Both the position numbers and the translations under genes were made by a program. Shown piece after piece: positions 1-12,441 of a DNA stretch of 64,000 bases. Source of the stretch: Molanna angustata. Its lineage: Eukaryota > Arthropoda > Insecta > Trichoptera > Molannidae. The notes beneath the pieces are model-generated. The model did not search any database and was not told the origin of the DNA. It saw only the letters and a program-made list of their open reading frames with translations. Position 1 is the first letter of the stretch. Each line of letters starts with the position of its first letter. The DNA is taken from assembly GCA_963576475.1 (NCBI GenBank), contig OY754968.1:19826734-19890733 (forward strand), written 5' to 3'.

Positions 1-950
1 CCTCCTATTATTTATTGAAATAAAAAAACAAAAACTAATTTTACACAATGAAGTGCAACAATCCTATGCACTTTTTAAGAAGAACAACCATACTGAGAAA
101 AAATGAAAAAAATATTGGTTTAAAACCGGAATTTCGTCATAAAAGTCGAGAAAAAAGTGTCTCAAATAAAGATTTTTTCGCAGTGCAGTACACAATTTAC
201 ATATTTTATTTTGAATATTTTGGAACAAACGCAATGATTAGGCTGCGTAAATGAAGAAAATCAGTATAGTCCATCCATCCAAATATAAACATTTATTATA
301 TTTTAATAGATTCATGGAGGTTCCGCGAAACTCATTTTCAATACCGATGTTCTAGAGATGGTGTCGAAATCATTACCCGGGTGTAAAATGTTCCAGGAGG
401 GGTAATTAGCCGGCGGGTAAACCGCGCTACCGGCCGCACACATCGAACATGCAACACACGCCGTCAAAAAGAACTATTTCTTATCTTACACCTTCAAATA
501 TAATATTGAGTCTTACACATTATATTTTTAATTAACATTCGATAATTATTATCGACAGAATACTATTAAGATTAAAACATTCCGTCGTGGAAGTCAATTA
601 CATCTTCCTAAATCAAGAAGCAGTGATGAGTATCAGTCAACAGATTCCACCATCAATCATAATCATCATCAAATCGTCAATTGACTTAAATATAAAATTG
701 GTTGGGTTTTATAAAATCAAATCACTGATTTAGATTCCACGAACATTTATCTCCATCGGCCGAATCAACCGAAACAATCATATTGTGAAATTCAATAAAT
801 ATTTGTGGAATTTAATTCAGTGACTGATTTTATGATCGCCCTTTGAAAGGATCCTAAATCTGTAATTTGATTTTATGAAAACCAATCTACAATAGGTATA
901 AGTAAGTATTAGTCAGTCAATCAATTCTCCTAGCAATTTTCCAGCATAGT
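1..950. other. No gene seen; short GC-richer block at about 360-460
   Basis: AT-rich sequence without a credible exon. The 68-aa plus frame at 48-254 is low-complexity and unsupported. The block around 360-460 (GGCGGGTAAACCGCGCTACC) is CpG-richer than its surroundings; I see no coding frame in it. Confidence 0.5.
697..888. repeat. Imperfect inverted repeat, possible MITE remnant
   Basis: TTTTATAAAATCAAATCACTG (697-735 region) is mirrored by TAATTTGATTTTATGAAAACC (about 852-885), with further weaker pairing (ATTCCACGAACATTTAT / ATAAATATTTGTGGAAT) inside. Confidence 0.45.
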
Positions 951-954
951 GATG

Positions 955-1200
955 GGTCTGTTTTCGTGTCCTATTCCTCCACTTTGTTCTTTCATATGAT
1001 TTATCCTCGGGGATCTATCATCTGAGCACCTCGCCATCGAAGCTTTGGCCTTCCAACACCACGTTGTTCCGGCAGTGTAATAATCATTTCCTCATTACCA
1101 ATATATTCAGGTGGTATGTCAAGAACGCCAACACTACCTCGTACATATTCGTTGCGGATTCTGTCATGTTTTGTGGCTCCAGACACCATCGCAACATCTT
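955..1200 (-). mobile_element. LINE C-terminal fragment abutting the I-like fragment
   Basis: Minus-strand reading contains TKHDRIRNEYVRGSVGV and RGVGRPKLRWRG, motifs of the C-terminal tail of insect endonuclease-reverse transcriptase LINEs (RTE-like). It lies directly downstream of the I-like fragment in another frame, so two different LINEs are juxtaposed. Confidence 0.6.
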
Positions 1201-1212
1201 TTTTTTTGCCGT

Positions 1213-1686
1213 TCACCAGAGGTTGGTGTTCTTCGGCATAAACACAGCATAATATTGTTTATTGTGCAATTCAAAGACTGTACGACTATACAGTCCTAAA
1301 TCTTTAAACTGTTGACATTGATAAAAATTACAAATCATTCGTAATGTATGAGGACTAAGGCATGACAGGAGCGTCTCAATACTGGTGGGGAGTGGGTTCA
1401 TTTTAAAGTATAGTTCACGGGTTGGGAATTTTTGACAGTTAAAAAATACATGATTCAAATCTTCCTCTTCATCACATCCACAATCACAAATAGGTGAGTC
1501 TACAATATTAATTTTACACAGATGATTTTTTATGCAACAGTGTCCAATTCGCATTCTACAAACTGTTGACACTGTACGCTTATCAAATTTCATATCATAG
1601 AACCATGGTCTAGTTGGAATAGAACTTTGGATCGCAGAGAAATGTTTCCCTTTTAATGCTGAAATCCAGCATCTAGACCAGTTCAT
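1213..1686 (-). mobile_element. I-like LINE ORF2 C-terminal fragment
   Basis: 157-aa minus-strand reading with CRMRIGHCCIKNHL and a zinc-like CDCGCDEEEDLNHVFFNC tail, the same architecture as the end of the full-length LINE at 51410-57012 (RLRIGHCSLASHL; CECGEQEENSDHIFFEC) but clearly diverged. Truncated upstream of this domain. Confidence 0.75.
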
Positions 1687-1951
1687 TCATTTCGGCAACT
1701 TAGTTAGTAACCCAAATCTCACTACCATTATCCAACACATAAGCTAATAAGAATAATGTATCTACCGTTAACATTGACGGTATAAAAATATCAGATGAAA
1801 TAAGTATGTACCTACCCATAATTAAAAAAAATGTTAACGCAATGGAAGTTCATAATTCTAAATTCAAATAATTCAAATTATAAAAATGTGACATTTCACC
1901 CCCCCCCCCCCTTTCCCCTCACGGACTGAAATAAAAATCATTATAAATGTT

Positions 1952-2017
1952 AATGGCCGCTTTCGCTGGTATAAATTTTTCCACTGATGATGCTAGCAGA
2001 GAGCGAAAGCGGCCATT
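1952..2017. repeat. Short inverted repeat, 16-bp arms
   Basis: AATGGCCGCTTTCGCT (1952-1967) and its exact complement AGCGAAAGCGGCCATT (2002-2017) around a 34-bp spacer. A C13 run lies just upstream (about 1899-1911). Could be a tiny MITE; GC-rich arms stand out from the background. Confidence 0.7.
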
Positions 2018-2039
2018 ATAATTGATTATTAAAAAAAAC

Positions 2040-2780
2040 CAGCCCGTGAGTTGGGGGGTACAATGCTATGTATAAGCTATGTTTATATAAGTAGGTATTA
2101 ATACTATATTTATATTGTGATCTCGAAGAACAATTTTAAAGTATTCAAGAAGTTCTTAGTGACAACTTTAATGCATTAAAAATATCTTAGTCGATGACAA
2201 TCCACGAGTGTGAGTCTTCTATTCACATTCGTCGATTGTTTCTTTTTGCTGATTATGGTGCCGAGATACTCGTTTGAGAATTAAAATAGTGTTTCATTTT
2301 GTTTTTATAAATAAAATTATAAAATTATAAATTATAATCTTATTTACTGCTAAATACTTATGTAAATACCTACATATTAAGAAATTATATTCGATGATAC
2401 AATTGACATAAAAATTTGCAGTCTATAACTCTTACATATATGGTGGGCTGTATTAGGTAGGTAGGTACCATTGTCCTTCATGTAGATCCAACAGAGATAG
2501 TCTAGGTTTTATGATCCATCAATGACTACATCAATTGGCCACAGGTGGCGAGTCATCTCATAACCAAATATTTCTTCTACGCATCCCAACAATACAATTA
2601 ATCAAATTTAGATATGCCTCGTTCAACAGCTAAACCTTTAACCTCCATATTAATAGATCAAAATATCAAATTTTTATAACGTTATCAATATATAACTCGA
2701 AAATACAATGTGTACCTACACAAAAAAAATAGATAGACACATAAACTATGGTCACATTATGTGTAGTGTATTATATTATA
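2040..2780. other. No gene seen
   Basis: AT-rich; contains the dispersed word pair CACGAGTGTGAGTCTTCTATTC and CATTCGTCGATTG (2200-2240), which recurs at about 11715-11750, so part is an old repeat. Confidence 0.5.
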
Positions 2781-3655
2781 CTAGTTGCATGTAACACATG
2801 AGATCCAACTGTCGATAGCGATAGTATGTATAGTTGAAGAATAAGAATCAAACTATAAACCCATAAATCCAAATTATTGAAAATTTTAACACATGGTGGT
2901 ATGTATGTCAAGATAGGACAGTATGGAGGTCAGTCCTGTTTTCCTATCCGGAATATGAAAACAGCATGATGGTTCTGTATGTATGTTTGGAGATTAAGTA
3001 CCTATCAAACTATTAAGTCTTCTTACATATTGTGTATAGGCGACTGCCATACAAATTGTATGAAGCAATGTCGTCACTTCATTCAATTTTTATAAAAATT
3101 GTTAAAAAAAGTTTGAGATGTTCTAATACAATGCTAATATTTTTTATATAAAATTAAATTATCTAGTTGGGGTATTTCGGCTTTTTTCGATATTTTTTAA
3201 AAAAATGGAAATATAGGCAGTAAAACTCATAAATTTATAATAAAAAAAATATTTTTCTTAATAAAAAATGTTCGAGAAACTCTGGAATTTTTAAAAAAAA
3301 ACTCATTTGACATTTTGTATTTTTCTATGTTTTTACCAATTTTCAGCGTTCTAGCTTTTATGGTTTCTGAGATATATGGAAAAATTTAATTAAAAATTCA
3401 AAAGTTGATAACCCCTGACTGAAACAAAAATTCACAATTCTGAGTATAAAAGTTTTTTAGGCCTATAACTGTTTATATATTCTGAAAATTCGGGCTTTGT
3501 AAATTGAGCGAATCAAAAGTTATAAGGGACACACACACACACACACAGACACACACACACACACAAAACTGACTTAAAATGTTCTACTCCGAATTCTTAG
3601 TAAATCCATGTATGGGAACATATATGCTGCGAGGCCTCTAGTTGGTGTTATTAGC
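2781..3655 (-). mobile_element. Helitron-like repeat family B, near full-length copy
   Basis: Read on the minus strand this ends in the CATGTGTTACATG hairpin and CTAG followed by T. The interior matches 29371-30140 and 22640-23536, with an (AC)n microsatellite at about 3530-3565. No coding capacity, so a non-autonomous element. Confidence 0.6.
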
Positions 3656-3659
3656 ATGC

Positions 3660-4540
3660 AAAAAGTCCACTACACCATACAAAATTTTCCTTCGTACACG
3701 CATCTTGGCTTAATAATGTCGATTCATTAAGAGAATTGAATTCTCATGAACGAATCGACAGTTGGATTAGACTTATTAAAGCAGGTACAGAGCAACACAC
3801 TGCAGGGTAAAGATGACTTTATACCGGGGTATTGGTACATAAAGTGAGGTGGAACGGGGGTATCGCAAAAAAACATTCACCGTCTTACTTACAAAACGTA
3901 AACTCTCTTTACTTATATACATAACTTGAATATTTTTATTACACCTATATTTAGTAGACGTCAAGTTAGGACAGGTCGAGAGGTTGTTTAACGCTTGACT
4001 AAGGCGTCATACCAAATATTTCAAAATGGCGGATCTTTCACATATGATCCGACACATAGGTATTTGAAATTGACAGAAAAATTTAGGTAATACTTAGAAC
4101 GTTTTTCCTTGTTATTCTTTACCGCAATCGTTTTTAAATTGACTCAACACGGCACAACGCGGTGTTTGTTTTCATTTTTCTATGTCAGTTATCCAAAAAT
4201 TACATGCATTTATATATTTTTTGACATCTATGAAGCCTTTTTTTGACATCTGCGACCATATGAAAAAAATAAATGAGGGTGTTCGTAAACCATTCGGTGA
4301 ACTTGTTACTCATATCTTGGTACACATTTATAAGATTTTTTAATACCGATCTTAACTATTTTAGTCTTACTTATCTAATCGCGCGTTTAGTAAGCTATTA
4401 ACGAAATCTTATAATAAGTACCTACCTACCTTAGTCAATGTTTAAATTTATATCGGATATTAATGACATATTTATACAGCAGTAAAAGTATTTGCTTTTG
4501 AAAATTTAAATCCCTTTGTTAACAACATGTACTTTTTGAT
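3660..4540. other. No gene seen
   Basis: AT-rich intergenic sequence. The 62-aa minus frame at 3776-3964 has no recognisable domain. Confidence 0.5.
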
Positions 4541-4544
4541 ATTC

Positions 4545-5092
4545 ATCATTAGCAATGGCGCTACAGCCCGGTGCGAGCCTTGGCCTCCTCAAGAAACTGC
4601 CTCCATCCCGCCCTGTCGACAGCAAGTCTCCTCCAGTTTGTCTGTCCGATCGCTCTTATATTGCCCTCGATGTCGTCCAGCCATCTCATCCTAGGTCTCC
4701 CTCTGCTTCTTCTTCCTTCAGGACAGGTGTCCAATACTTTCTTTGGGACCCGGTTAACCTCCATTCTACAAACGTGTCCGAGCCAACGTAGACGTTGTAT
4801 TTTGATGTATTGGACAACGTTTGGTTCGCCATACATTATTTCTAGCTCGTGGTTAAACCGGATCCTCCAAGATCCTCCTTCACAGGTAGGACCAAATATT
4901 TTGCGAAGTATTTTCCTTTCGAACACCAACAATGCATTTTCGTCCTTCTTGGTCAATGTCCAGCATTCTGATGCATATGTCATGACCGGTCTAAGAAGAG
5001 TTTTGTAAATGAGGGTTTTTGTTTTACGAGAGATGAGTCGTGACCTTAAGTGCTTTAGCAGGCCATAATAGCATCTATTTGCCGCGGCAAGT
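4545..5092 (-). mobile_element. RTE-like LINE ORF C-terminus (family C)
   Basis: 140-aa open frame plus upstream continuation: LLRPVMTYASECWTLTKKDE, ERKILRKIFGP, LRWLGHVCRME, RGRPRMRWLDDIE and a final [14 protein letters not shown]. This is the thumb and C-terminal tail of an RTE-like reverse transcriptase. Ends close to a TGATGA-type 3' tail near 4545. Pieces of the same family lie at 8008, 26443, 57830 and 62262. Confidence 0.8.
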
Positions 5093-5261
5093 CTTTTTTG
5101 ACTTTTTGATATTAGTGTTGAGTAATGTTTCTATTTACATTCCGAACCATTCGGAAAATATTCAAATACGTTATATTGTTTGCCACCAAATTTTGGTGGC
5201 GGTGTGTACCAAGAAATTTTGCTTTTGTCATGTCTATAGATAATTAATCTGTGAAGCAACA

Positions 5262-5767
5262 TTTTTACTCCTCGTTACCCCAAGAATAGGTACCTATATA
5301 TTGGAGAGTTATGTACGGCGTGTTTATTCTACTTTATCGATTATAGACCAAAGTAGGTAGGTACTCATTCAATTATTTTCAAACTTTGCAAATTTATATA
5401 TCTAATTATCGCTCAGACACCATTATAAGACTTTGTACGATACTTATCTGAATAGTGCTTCTTAATGTTATTAACTGTAAAATATTTCAAAGTGTCCCCA
5501 AGCTCAGGAAACCTAAAATTTGATATTTTTATTTTCAAATTGGTAAAAAGGCACATCACTTTCATAAAATGGCATTAAATAATTATCAAGTTTTCATAAT
5601 AAATTATTTAAAGCAAAAATAATTTCATGAAGATATTGAAAATTTTTCATGAACTCATTTCATGAAGATATTGAAAATTTTCTATATAAAATTTAAATTT
5701 TAATACTCCTACTTACTTTGTGGACTGACTTGATAGCGAGGATTATGCGTTGGCCCCAACCCACTCG
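5262..5767 (+). mobile_element. Repeat family A (Helitron-like 3' end), copy 1
   Basis: Starts TTTTTACTCCTC and ends GTTGG..CCAACCCACTCG followed by TTT. Non-coding family also present at 25235, 28451, 47575 and 59027. Confidence 0.5.
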
Positions 5768-5769
5768 TT

Positions 5770-6835
5770 TGTTCTTGTAGATAGTGTAGACTACATCATA
5801 CTTGAAATCAATTTATAATGAAACTCGCTCTCTTAGTTTTTTTTTATTTTAGGGAACGTAGGAAGATGTATATATGTACTTTTTTAGTAAAAAAAAATAA
5901 TAACTATACCTAAGAGAGCGAGAAAAATAAGAATTTTACTTCAAGAATTACGGAACCATCAATTTACAAGAACTCTGTTATTTTAAATTTCTAAATTTCC
6001 CAATTTCATTCTCGATAGCTTGTGGACATAATATTATTCGATAGCAATTTTTTTTAACAAGCTTGTATCTTTTACAATAGATACTTACCTACCTCAAAAA
6101 ACAAGGAATTTTTCGGTTATATTTAATTATTTTTTGTAGAATTTCTTATCGTGATATTACGATCTTAAAAGAGCGAACATTATCTAGATATTAGAACGGA
6201 CAATATTTGACTATTTTGATGAGACTTCATACATAATGATTCGTCCATCAATTTTCCACAATGTTAAAACGTCATGAATATATTAGGGGGTTGAATAATT
6301 AAAATTCTTATTTTGTTCACGTCTCGTAGCTAAACAAATAAACACAATAATGATTACACAAGATCACCTGCCACCATCTTGGTATATATATATTTATGTA
6401 TTATATAATTACTACCAAACAAGAAGCAAACAGCTAATGAATTAAATGCCTCCGTTAACATGTTATACAATAATTTTTCTCGAAAGCTTTTTTAATAAAT
6501 GAAATGCATAAGTTATCCTCGTTTACTGACCAAAGATTTTTTTCTTTCGAGTAGACACCACGAAACTGTCAAACGTCTTGAAATAAATTAACAAATTATA
6601 CAATTTCTGGTTTTACAGTCAAACAATCTCTATACAAGATCCGTACACCCAACCGAATCGATCTTAGACATGAAATTTTTATAATCATACAACATATGGA
6701 TTTCTTAGTCGCTGCTGTTTTTTCTATTCTTATTGATTTACAGATTTGTTAAAATAAATTATAGTTTGTCAATATATAATTAGAAAGAAATAATTAAATT
6801 ACCATATCTACATATTCTTCGAAATAACTTTATTA
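5770..6835. other. No gene seen; SINE tail remnant at 5845-5895
   Basis: TTTAGGGAACGTAGGAAGATG at 5850-5870 is the body of the tRNA-derived SINE without its head. The rest is AT-rich and unassigned. Confidence 0.45.
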
Positions 6836-6839
6836 TTAA

Positions 6840-7255
6840 CTCACCAATTCATAGATTGCACCGCCTTGGAAACCAATATAGTGTTGTTGATATATTTAAT
6901 GTACACACTATAGATGGTTTCAAAAGGATGCTTAACGCATATTATAATTTTTGATTTTTACTTTGCTTTGTTTATTTTTGTTGTTTAAATTGAATTTGTA
7001 ATACTGTTTATTTTTTTTCTTCTTTTATGACTAGTTTTTTTTTATCATTTACCTCTATTTTCTTTTATTATGTTGTATTATGTTGTTTTATATTGTTCTT
7101 CCTTTAACTACTTACGTTTTTTTTATTATGTACCTATATAATCGATGTATTTACACTTATTGTTTTTTTGTTGTGCCTACATTGTTCTATTTATCCTGTA
7201 TTTTTTTGTAAATGCCCTATTAGGGCGTATATATAATAAATAAATAAATAAATAT
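6840..7255 (+). mobile_element. LINE 3' end with (TAAA)n tail
   Basis: A short ORF2-like tail (VHTIDGFKRMLNAYYNF) at about 6900-6955 is followed by a T-rich 3' UTR with TGCCCTATTAGGGCGTATAT and an (AAAT)n run at 7230-7254. Typical of a 5'-truncated LINE copy. Confidence 0.5.
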
Positions 7256-7454
7256 TCATAAAGGTTAGAAACTACGACTAGGTATCTTCTTACATATTTT
7301 AAAAATTTGAGCTGCTTTACCTACATTTATATTTATGTACTTACCTGTGTGAAATATCTCGAGGACTCATTAATTTTTGCAGTTCAATATCATTTTTTTT
7401 GTGCATGTCCAGGTTTTAAAATGCCTTTTGAAAATCGATCAATGAATATTTTCC

Positions 7455-7605
7455 TTCTTGGGCGAGACGAGACTGGTGTGTGATGATACACACGTGTGTC
7501 GTGCTTCCTTTTACAAGGTAATACACACCCGCACATCTGTCGCTGCTTGCCCCTCATTATGGGATGTGCCGTAATGGTATGAATGAAAGAATGAAAATAG
7601 TTTTT
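7455..7605 (+). mobile_element. SINE-like family S, 3' half
   Basis: GGGCGAGACGAGACTGGTGT to GGGATGTGCCGTAATGGTATG followed by a GAAT-type tail. Matches 46410-46555. Confidence 0.5.
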
Positions 7606-8007
7606 TTTTTATAAAATTAACATATTCTCTTTTTTAATAATTGTTGAGGAAGTGACATTGTGGCATCAATGTGAATTTATAAAATAACATATATGTACTT
7701 GTTATTTTATATAGGTAGAACTATTACTTTGTATATCGATAAGCTAACAACAACATGAAACTATATATTGAACTCAGATTGTTTTCTTTTAAAATGTCTT
7801 ATTATTACGTTTTAAATATGAGATTAGAGGAACTTAATTTGGAGATATGGCAACATTAATCAGTTTACTTTGCTGACAGTCGTACCAATATTAGGTAGGT
7901 ATATACTATTAATTTTTTTTAAGAGAAATTCAGAATAAAATATGAAATTAATTTGATTACAAATTATTTGATTCTGAAACAAGCTGACCAATCGGAGAAG
8001 CCTCAGG

Positions 8008-8068
8008 TCGATATAGAGGGATGGGAGAGACGATTCCTGAGGAGGCCAAAGTCCACAGCGGGCTGTAG
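8008..8068 (+). mobile_element. RTE-like LINE family C, short 3' piece
   Basis: Reads as a plus-strand W-E-R-R-F-L-R-R-P-K type tail (GAGACGATTCCTGAGGAGGC, then CGGGCTGTAG), the last codons of family C. Confidence 0.5.
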
Positions 8069-8279
8069 CGAAAATGTTGGATGTGTGAAAAACAACGCAA
8101 GATTTTTTTAAAACAAATTGTTCATTTTTCTTTTTTCTTTTTTATACAATGTTCTTCGATATTTTTAAAAGCATAAATTCACAATATTTCGTCTACCTAC
8201 TTAAAACGGTTGATTCTTAATTCTTCAATAGAATTGAAACAATATGTTTATGATATAATTGTTATAAAATAAAAAAAAT

Positions 8280-8430
8280 ATATAATTAGGTTGCGACCAG
8301 TGGTTCTCATGTTGGTGGTATTAGCATGACCTCTGGTTGATAAATTCGATCCACGGGCCCCCCGCTGTCTCTCTAAACCAACGGAGCCCGCGGGGCGCCG
8401 CCCCTGGCGAACCCCCATACCTACTTATAT
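8280..8430. other. Isolated GC-rich block
   Basis: About 75 bp (8350-8425) of high GC (CACGGGCCCCCCGCTGTC; GGAGCCCGCGGGGCGCCG; CCCTGGCGAACCCCC) inside AT-rich DNA. No open frame or rRNA/tRNA fold that I recognise; probably a transposable-element 3' UTR. Confidence 0.4.
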
Positions 8431-8590
8431 AGTACCTACATATACACATATATACCTAATATATTACATTCCTCGCATAATTGATATCTAACGCTTATTT
8501 AACTAAACACAGTCTCTTGATTGATGGGGAATTTCAATAAATAATAATACTTATACACATACATATTTACCTACCAGCATATTTGACTGA

Positions 8591-9022
8591 CTAGTTGCAT
8601 GTAACACATGAGATTCAACTGTCGATGTCGTGAGTCCTTATATTATATAGGCAGGTAGGTACTTTAGTTAGGTATATATTTTATATTTGGCATTCACTAT
8701 TTTCAGTAAATATAGGTACCTTTATCGTTAATTCTAAATGCTTCAGCCTTAAGCACTAGATATTTGCCTAGTGGAGGATAACAGCTACAAATATTATGAA
8801 TTCTCAATCCTATATAGGTAGGTACCTACCTACCTAATGAACAAATAAATAATTGAAGAATAAAATTACCTACCAATTTATAAAACCTCAAATCTGTGTT
8901 AAATAAATATTCTTAGATATTGTGTTTTCATATACCCTACCTAAATACTATCTCAAAACATGAAAGTATGCCAGGATATGGTAGTATGGAGTTCAGTCCC
9001 TTTTACGTACCCCGAATAGCGA
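8591..9022 (-). mobile_element. Helitron-like repeat family B, degraded copy
   Basis: Keeps the CTAG-end segment (8591-8640) and then a diverged interior that resumes near 8845 and runs to about 9022. Internal sequence is replaced or lost. Confidence 0.45.
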
Positions 9023-9214
9023 ATAAGTATATTAGTCCTTTATACTTTTGTACTACTCTATATATTTTTTAAATTATTTTACTTTTATCTTATTTATGGC
9101 ACAATAATGTATTGCTTAATTATTATTAGCATTACCTCAGAACAGGCTTCTCCTAGTGAGGAAATAAATTCCATTATAATATTTAAGTTTTGTTATAATC
9201 TATTCAATTATTCT

Positions 9215-10760
9215 TACTTACTTCCGATGGCCAAGCCTTCCTGTCAGCTGCATTGGACTCCCAGTCATCACAAGCATTCAGCACGTTCAGATCTCGGGTA
9301 ACATTGTCCATCAATCTCTGCCTTGGTCTTCCCAGGGGTCTCTTGCCCACAGGGTTATTTTGCAGGATACGTTTTGTGGCTCTTTCTTCCCCTGATCTGA
9401 TAACATGACCTGATTTCGCTGGTGATTAAAGGTTGTCCTGTCAATGCACGAATTTCGTCATTGCTTCGTGGTCTCCAGGTACCTGCCGCAATTCCTAGCC
9501 TTGGGCCTAATATTTTACGCAATATCCTGTTTTCAAACGTTAGCAGTCTTTGTTGGTCCTTGAGTGTCATGCACCAGGACTCGGCACCATACAGGATTAC
9601 TGGTTTAATAAGGCTATTATAGACCTGGAGTTTCACTCTTCGGGATATGGACTTTGGAGACAGGAATGCTCCCAGTGCTGCTGCTGCTCTTGTGCCACTT
9701 TGAATTCGGGACATTATCTCAACGCTCATCTCATTGGTGTTAGTAAGAATGCTACCCAGATACGTGAACTTATCCACTTCTTCTATCCTATCCCCACTGA
9801 CAACCACCTCATTATAGCGTGGCTTCCTAAAGTAATTTAATTTGGATAGGTAGAGGTACTTTGTCTTCTGGGTGTTGATTTTATGTCCCATTGTGACAGC
9901 CTGATTCTTGATGGTGGAGTGCATATCCTCCAAGTCATGGTGTTATTTTGCTACCAAGGATATATCGTCTGCATACCCAAAAATTTTGTGCATTCCCCCT
10001 AACGGTATACCACCTGGTGTATTCTCAATACCTTGCACTACCCTTTCCAAAGCTAAGTTGAAGAGGATGGGTGACAGTAGATCTCCTTGTCTAAGCCCTG
10101 TTCTCACCATAAATGGTTCAGAAGTATTTCCTTCCACCTTCACTGCAGCCTTTGAACCACTAACGCATGCTTTTGTCATGTTCACCAGCTTTCTCGGGAT
10201 GCCAAAGTGCATCATCGAATTCCACAGACAATGTCTCTCTATACTGTCATAGGCTTGTTGGAAGTCTATGAACAGGCTGAGCACCTCCATAGAAAACTCC
10301 CAACGCTTTTCAAATAGCTGGGCGCTGGCGAAGTGAGAATATTTGGTCAGTAGTACTTCGCCCCTTTCGGAATCCACACTGATAATCGCCTATGCATTCT
10401 TCAGCATATGGGGTTATTCGCACTAAGAGTATGTACGACAGTATCTTATAGCAGGTCGGCAGAAGTGCTATTTCTCTATAATGACCTACTGCATTCTGCT
10501 TTGCACCCCTTTTTGTGTATTGGTGTAATCACTGCCATGTTCCATTCTTCCGGAATTTCCTCCTTTTCCCTTATCAGCAGTATTAACTCGTGGACCTTTT
10601 TTGCCATATCCAGACCTCCATACTTTATGAGTTCTGATGGAATACAGTCTACACCTGCAGCTTTGTGGTTCTTAAGATGCTTAATGCTCTTAATAACCTC
10701 AGAAAGTCTGGGGGATCTACCTGTATTTCTGCCGTAGAGAATGTTTCTTCAACATATTCA
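9215..10760 (-). mobile_element. RTE-like LINE reverse transcriptase, 5'-truncated pseudogene
   Basis: Largest RTE-like piece. In minus-strand order: finger region (SIKHLKNHKAAGVDCIPSEL; EEWNMAVITPIHKKG) at 10480-10740, then LFIDFQQAYDSIER, RQGDLLSPILFNLALE and the active site GYADDISLVAK (9943-10377), thumb and connection (9355-9933; TYLGSILTN, RILRKILGPR), and tail RPLGRPRQRLMDNV at about 9300. At least three frameshifts; no endonuclease domain remains. Inactive. Confidence 0.85.
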
Positions 10761-11039
10761 TTGGTATCATGCGTGTTTATTCAATTATAGAAATAAATAA
10801 ATAAATAAAAAGTGTTATATACTCCGAGTTCATATGCCATATGCATACCTACACTAATAACATCATATATAGGTACCTACTGCAAAGCCTCTAAGTTGCA
10901 ATGCCTCTTAGCAAATTATACTAAATCTTGTACGCGGGTCTTGAATTCAATCTGTTAATTTGCTAGAAATAAATCATCGCGTACAAATCGGCAGTTGGAT
11001 TTATGAATCAAGAAAATATTATTTAGTTACCAATAATTA

Positions 11040-11430
11040 GGTATACCAAACCATCACGCCATTTCTCTATTTGGGGTAGGCAGAGAGAACCGAACGCCAC
11101 AGACTCCTCTCTCTTGACATACATTTCTCGCTTCATTCACATCCATGCATCGTCTCGTACACGCTCTACTATTATTCTTCTAACGTCCTCCATGTTTCAA
11201 AATTCCATATACCTATGTGATACTGCCAACTTTTCCTTGGCCGACCTCTAATTTTCGTTCCTCTTTTATCAGCCTTGTATCCTTTTTTTGTAGACGGTCA
11301 TCACTCGTTCTTTCTATGTGGCCAAACCACCTTAGGGCATTTATTTTCATCTTACTTACGATTAATGTATAGTCATTCGTTCTTCTTTTATAAAATATTG
11401 CTGATTTAACATTGCCTCATCTGCCTCATG
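11040..11430 (-). mobile_element. RTE-like LINE (family Q) C-terminus, degraded
   Basis: Minus-strand fragments read MKINALRWFGHIERTSDDR at about 11350-11310 and, further on, MDVNEARNVCQERG and FSLPTPNRE near 11150-11050. It ends in GGCGTGATGGTTTGGTA. The same 3' end occurs as short copies at 15490-15620, 39885-39935 and 59340-59465. Confidence 0.65.
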
Positions 11431-11439
11431 TCAGTTCTG

Positions 11440-12434
11440 TCCCATCCAGTGAATTTATTGCCACCCAATGGTGTCCTTCTATAAATCGGAGCTCCTCGTT
11501 GCTAAACCTGGGTTCAAGGTCCCATTGGTAATGGGGATTTTGTAATCTCGAACAATCTTAAAGCCTTTAAGAACTTCTGTAATAGTTATGGTGCCTTACT
11601 AAGTATAGGTAGATTCCCATTGAATGTATTACCTATTAGGTATCTACTAGTGATCTTGGTCACACCTCTGCATGATGCTTTACCTACATTTAAAAAGACC
11701 TGAAATCACTTACAGTCCACGAATGCGAATCTTCTATTCATATTCGTCGATTGTTATTTTTACAATATGGTGCTGAGAATGCCAATCTAGAGAGCTGCAC
11801 GAGCTACTCCTCGTGCTATGCATTTTTTGTCAATCACTACTACCTTATAGCATTCTGTACCTAAAAGGGCCGTTTACAGTCCCCATATGCAGAGCGGGTG
11901 GTGGCGGTGTAGCGAAGAATATTGAGGATTATATATTATGCTCACTATTTTCAATCATAAATACCTACATAGGTTTAATTGAAAATAAAAAAGACGAATA
12001 ATATAATATTTCGTCTAAAGCTCAATTTATATTAGCTACTTTCAAATAAAAAGTGACATCTATGCAAGAAACCTATAACTAAAATGCTCTAACTCTATTC
12101 AGTTACGATAATATCTTTTGGTTAACTAACATTCAATTCGTTGTTGTGCAACTATTTAGTTGTAAGCAAATGTTGAATAATTATATATTTTTATTATTTC
12201 TGAGAAACCATAAATATTTTATATCTTTGTACAATATGATTTTGAATAAGTAATGTACTTATTCCGTTTAAAATTATAAGCGCTTAAGATTTGTGTATAA
12301 AAGAAAAGTAAGTTAAATATTTAACACAACTAAACCATTTTGCAACTAAATATTGGTTTTATCCGATTTTTTTCACATTCGAATAATTTCAAGTCTCCAT
12401 TATTTGTTGATTGCACAACTTATTAGGTACATTC
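11440..12434. other. No gene seen
   Basis: AT-rich. Contains a repeat word shared with 2200 (see there). The 62-aa plus frame at 11813-12001 is not supported. Confidence 0.45.
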
Positions 12435-12441
12435 ATTAAGA

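Noticed and set aside
9355..10377. Two reverse transcriptase frames as a host or active gene
   Set aside because: Frames are broken by shifts, the endonuclease domain is missing, and the tail is scattered over frames; a dead LINE.
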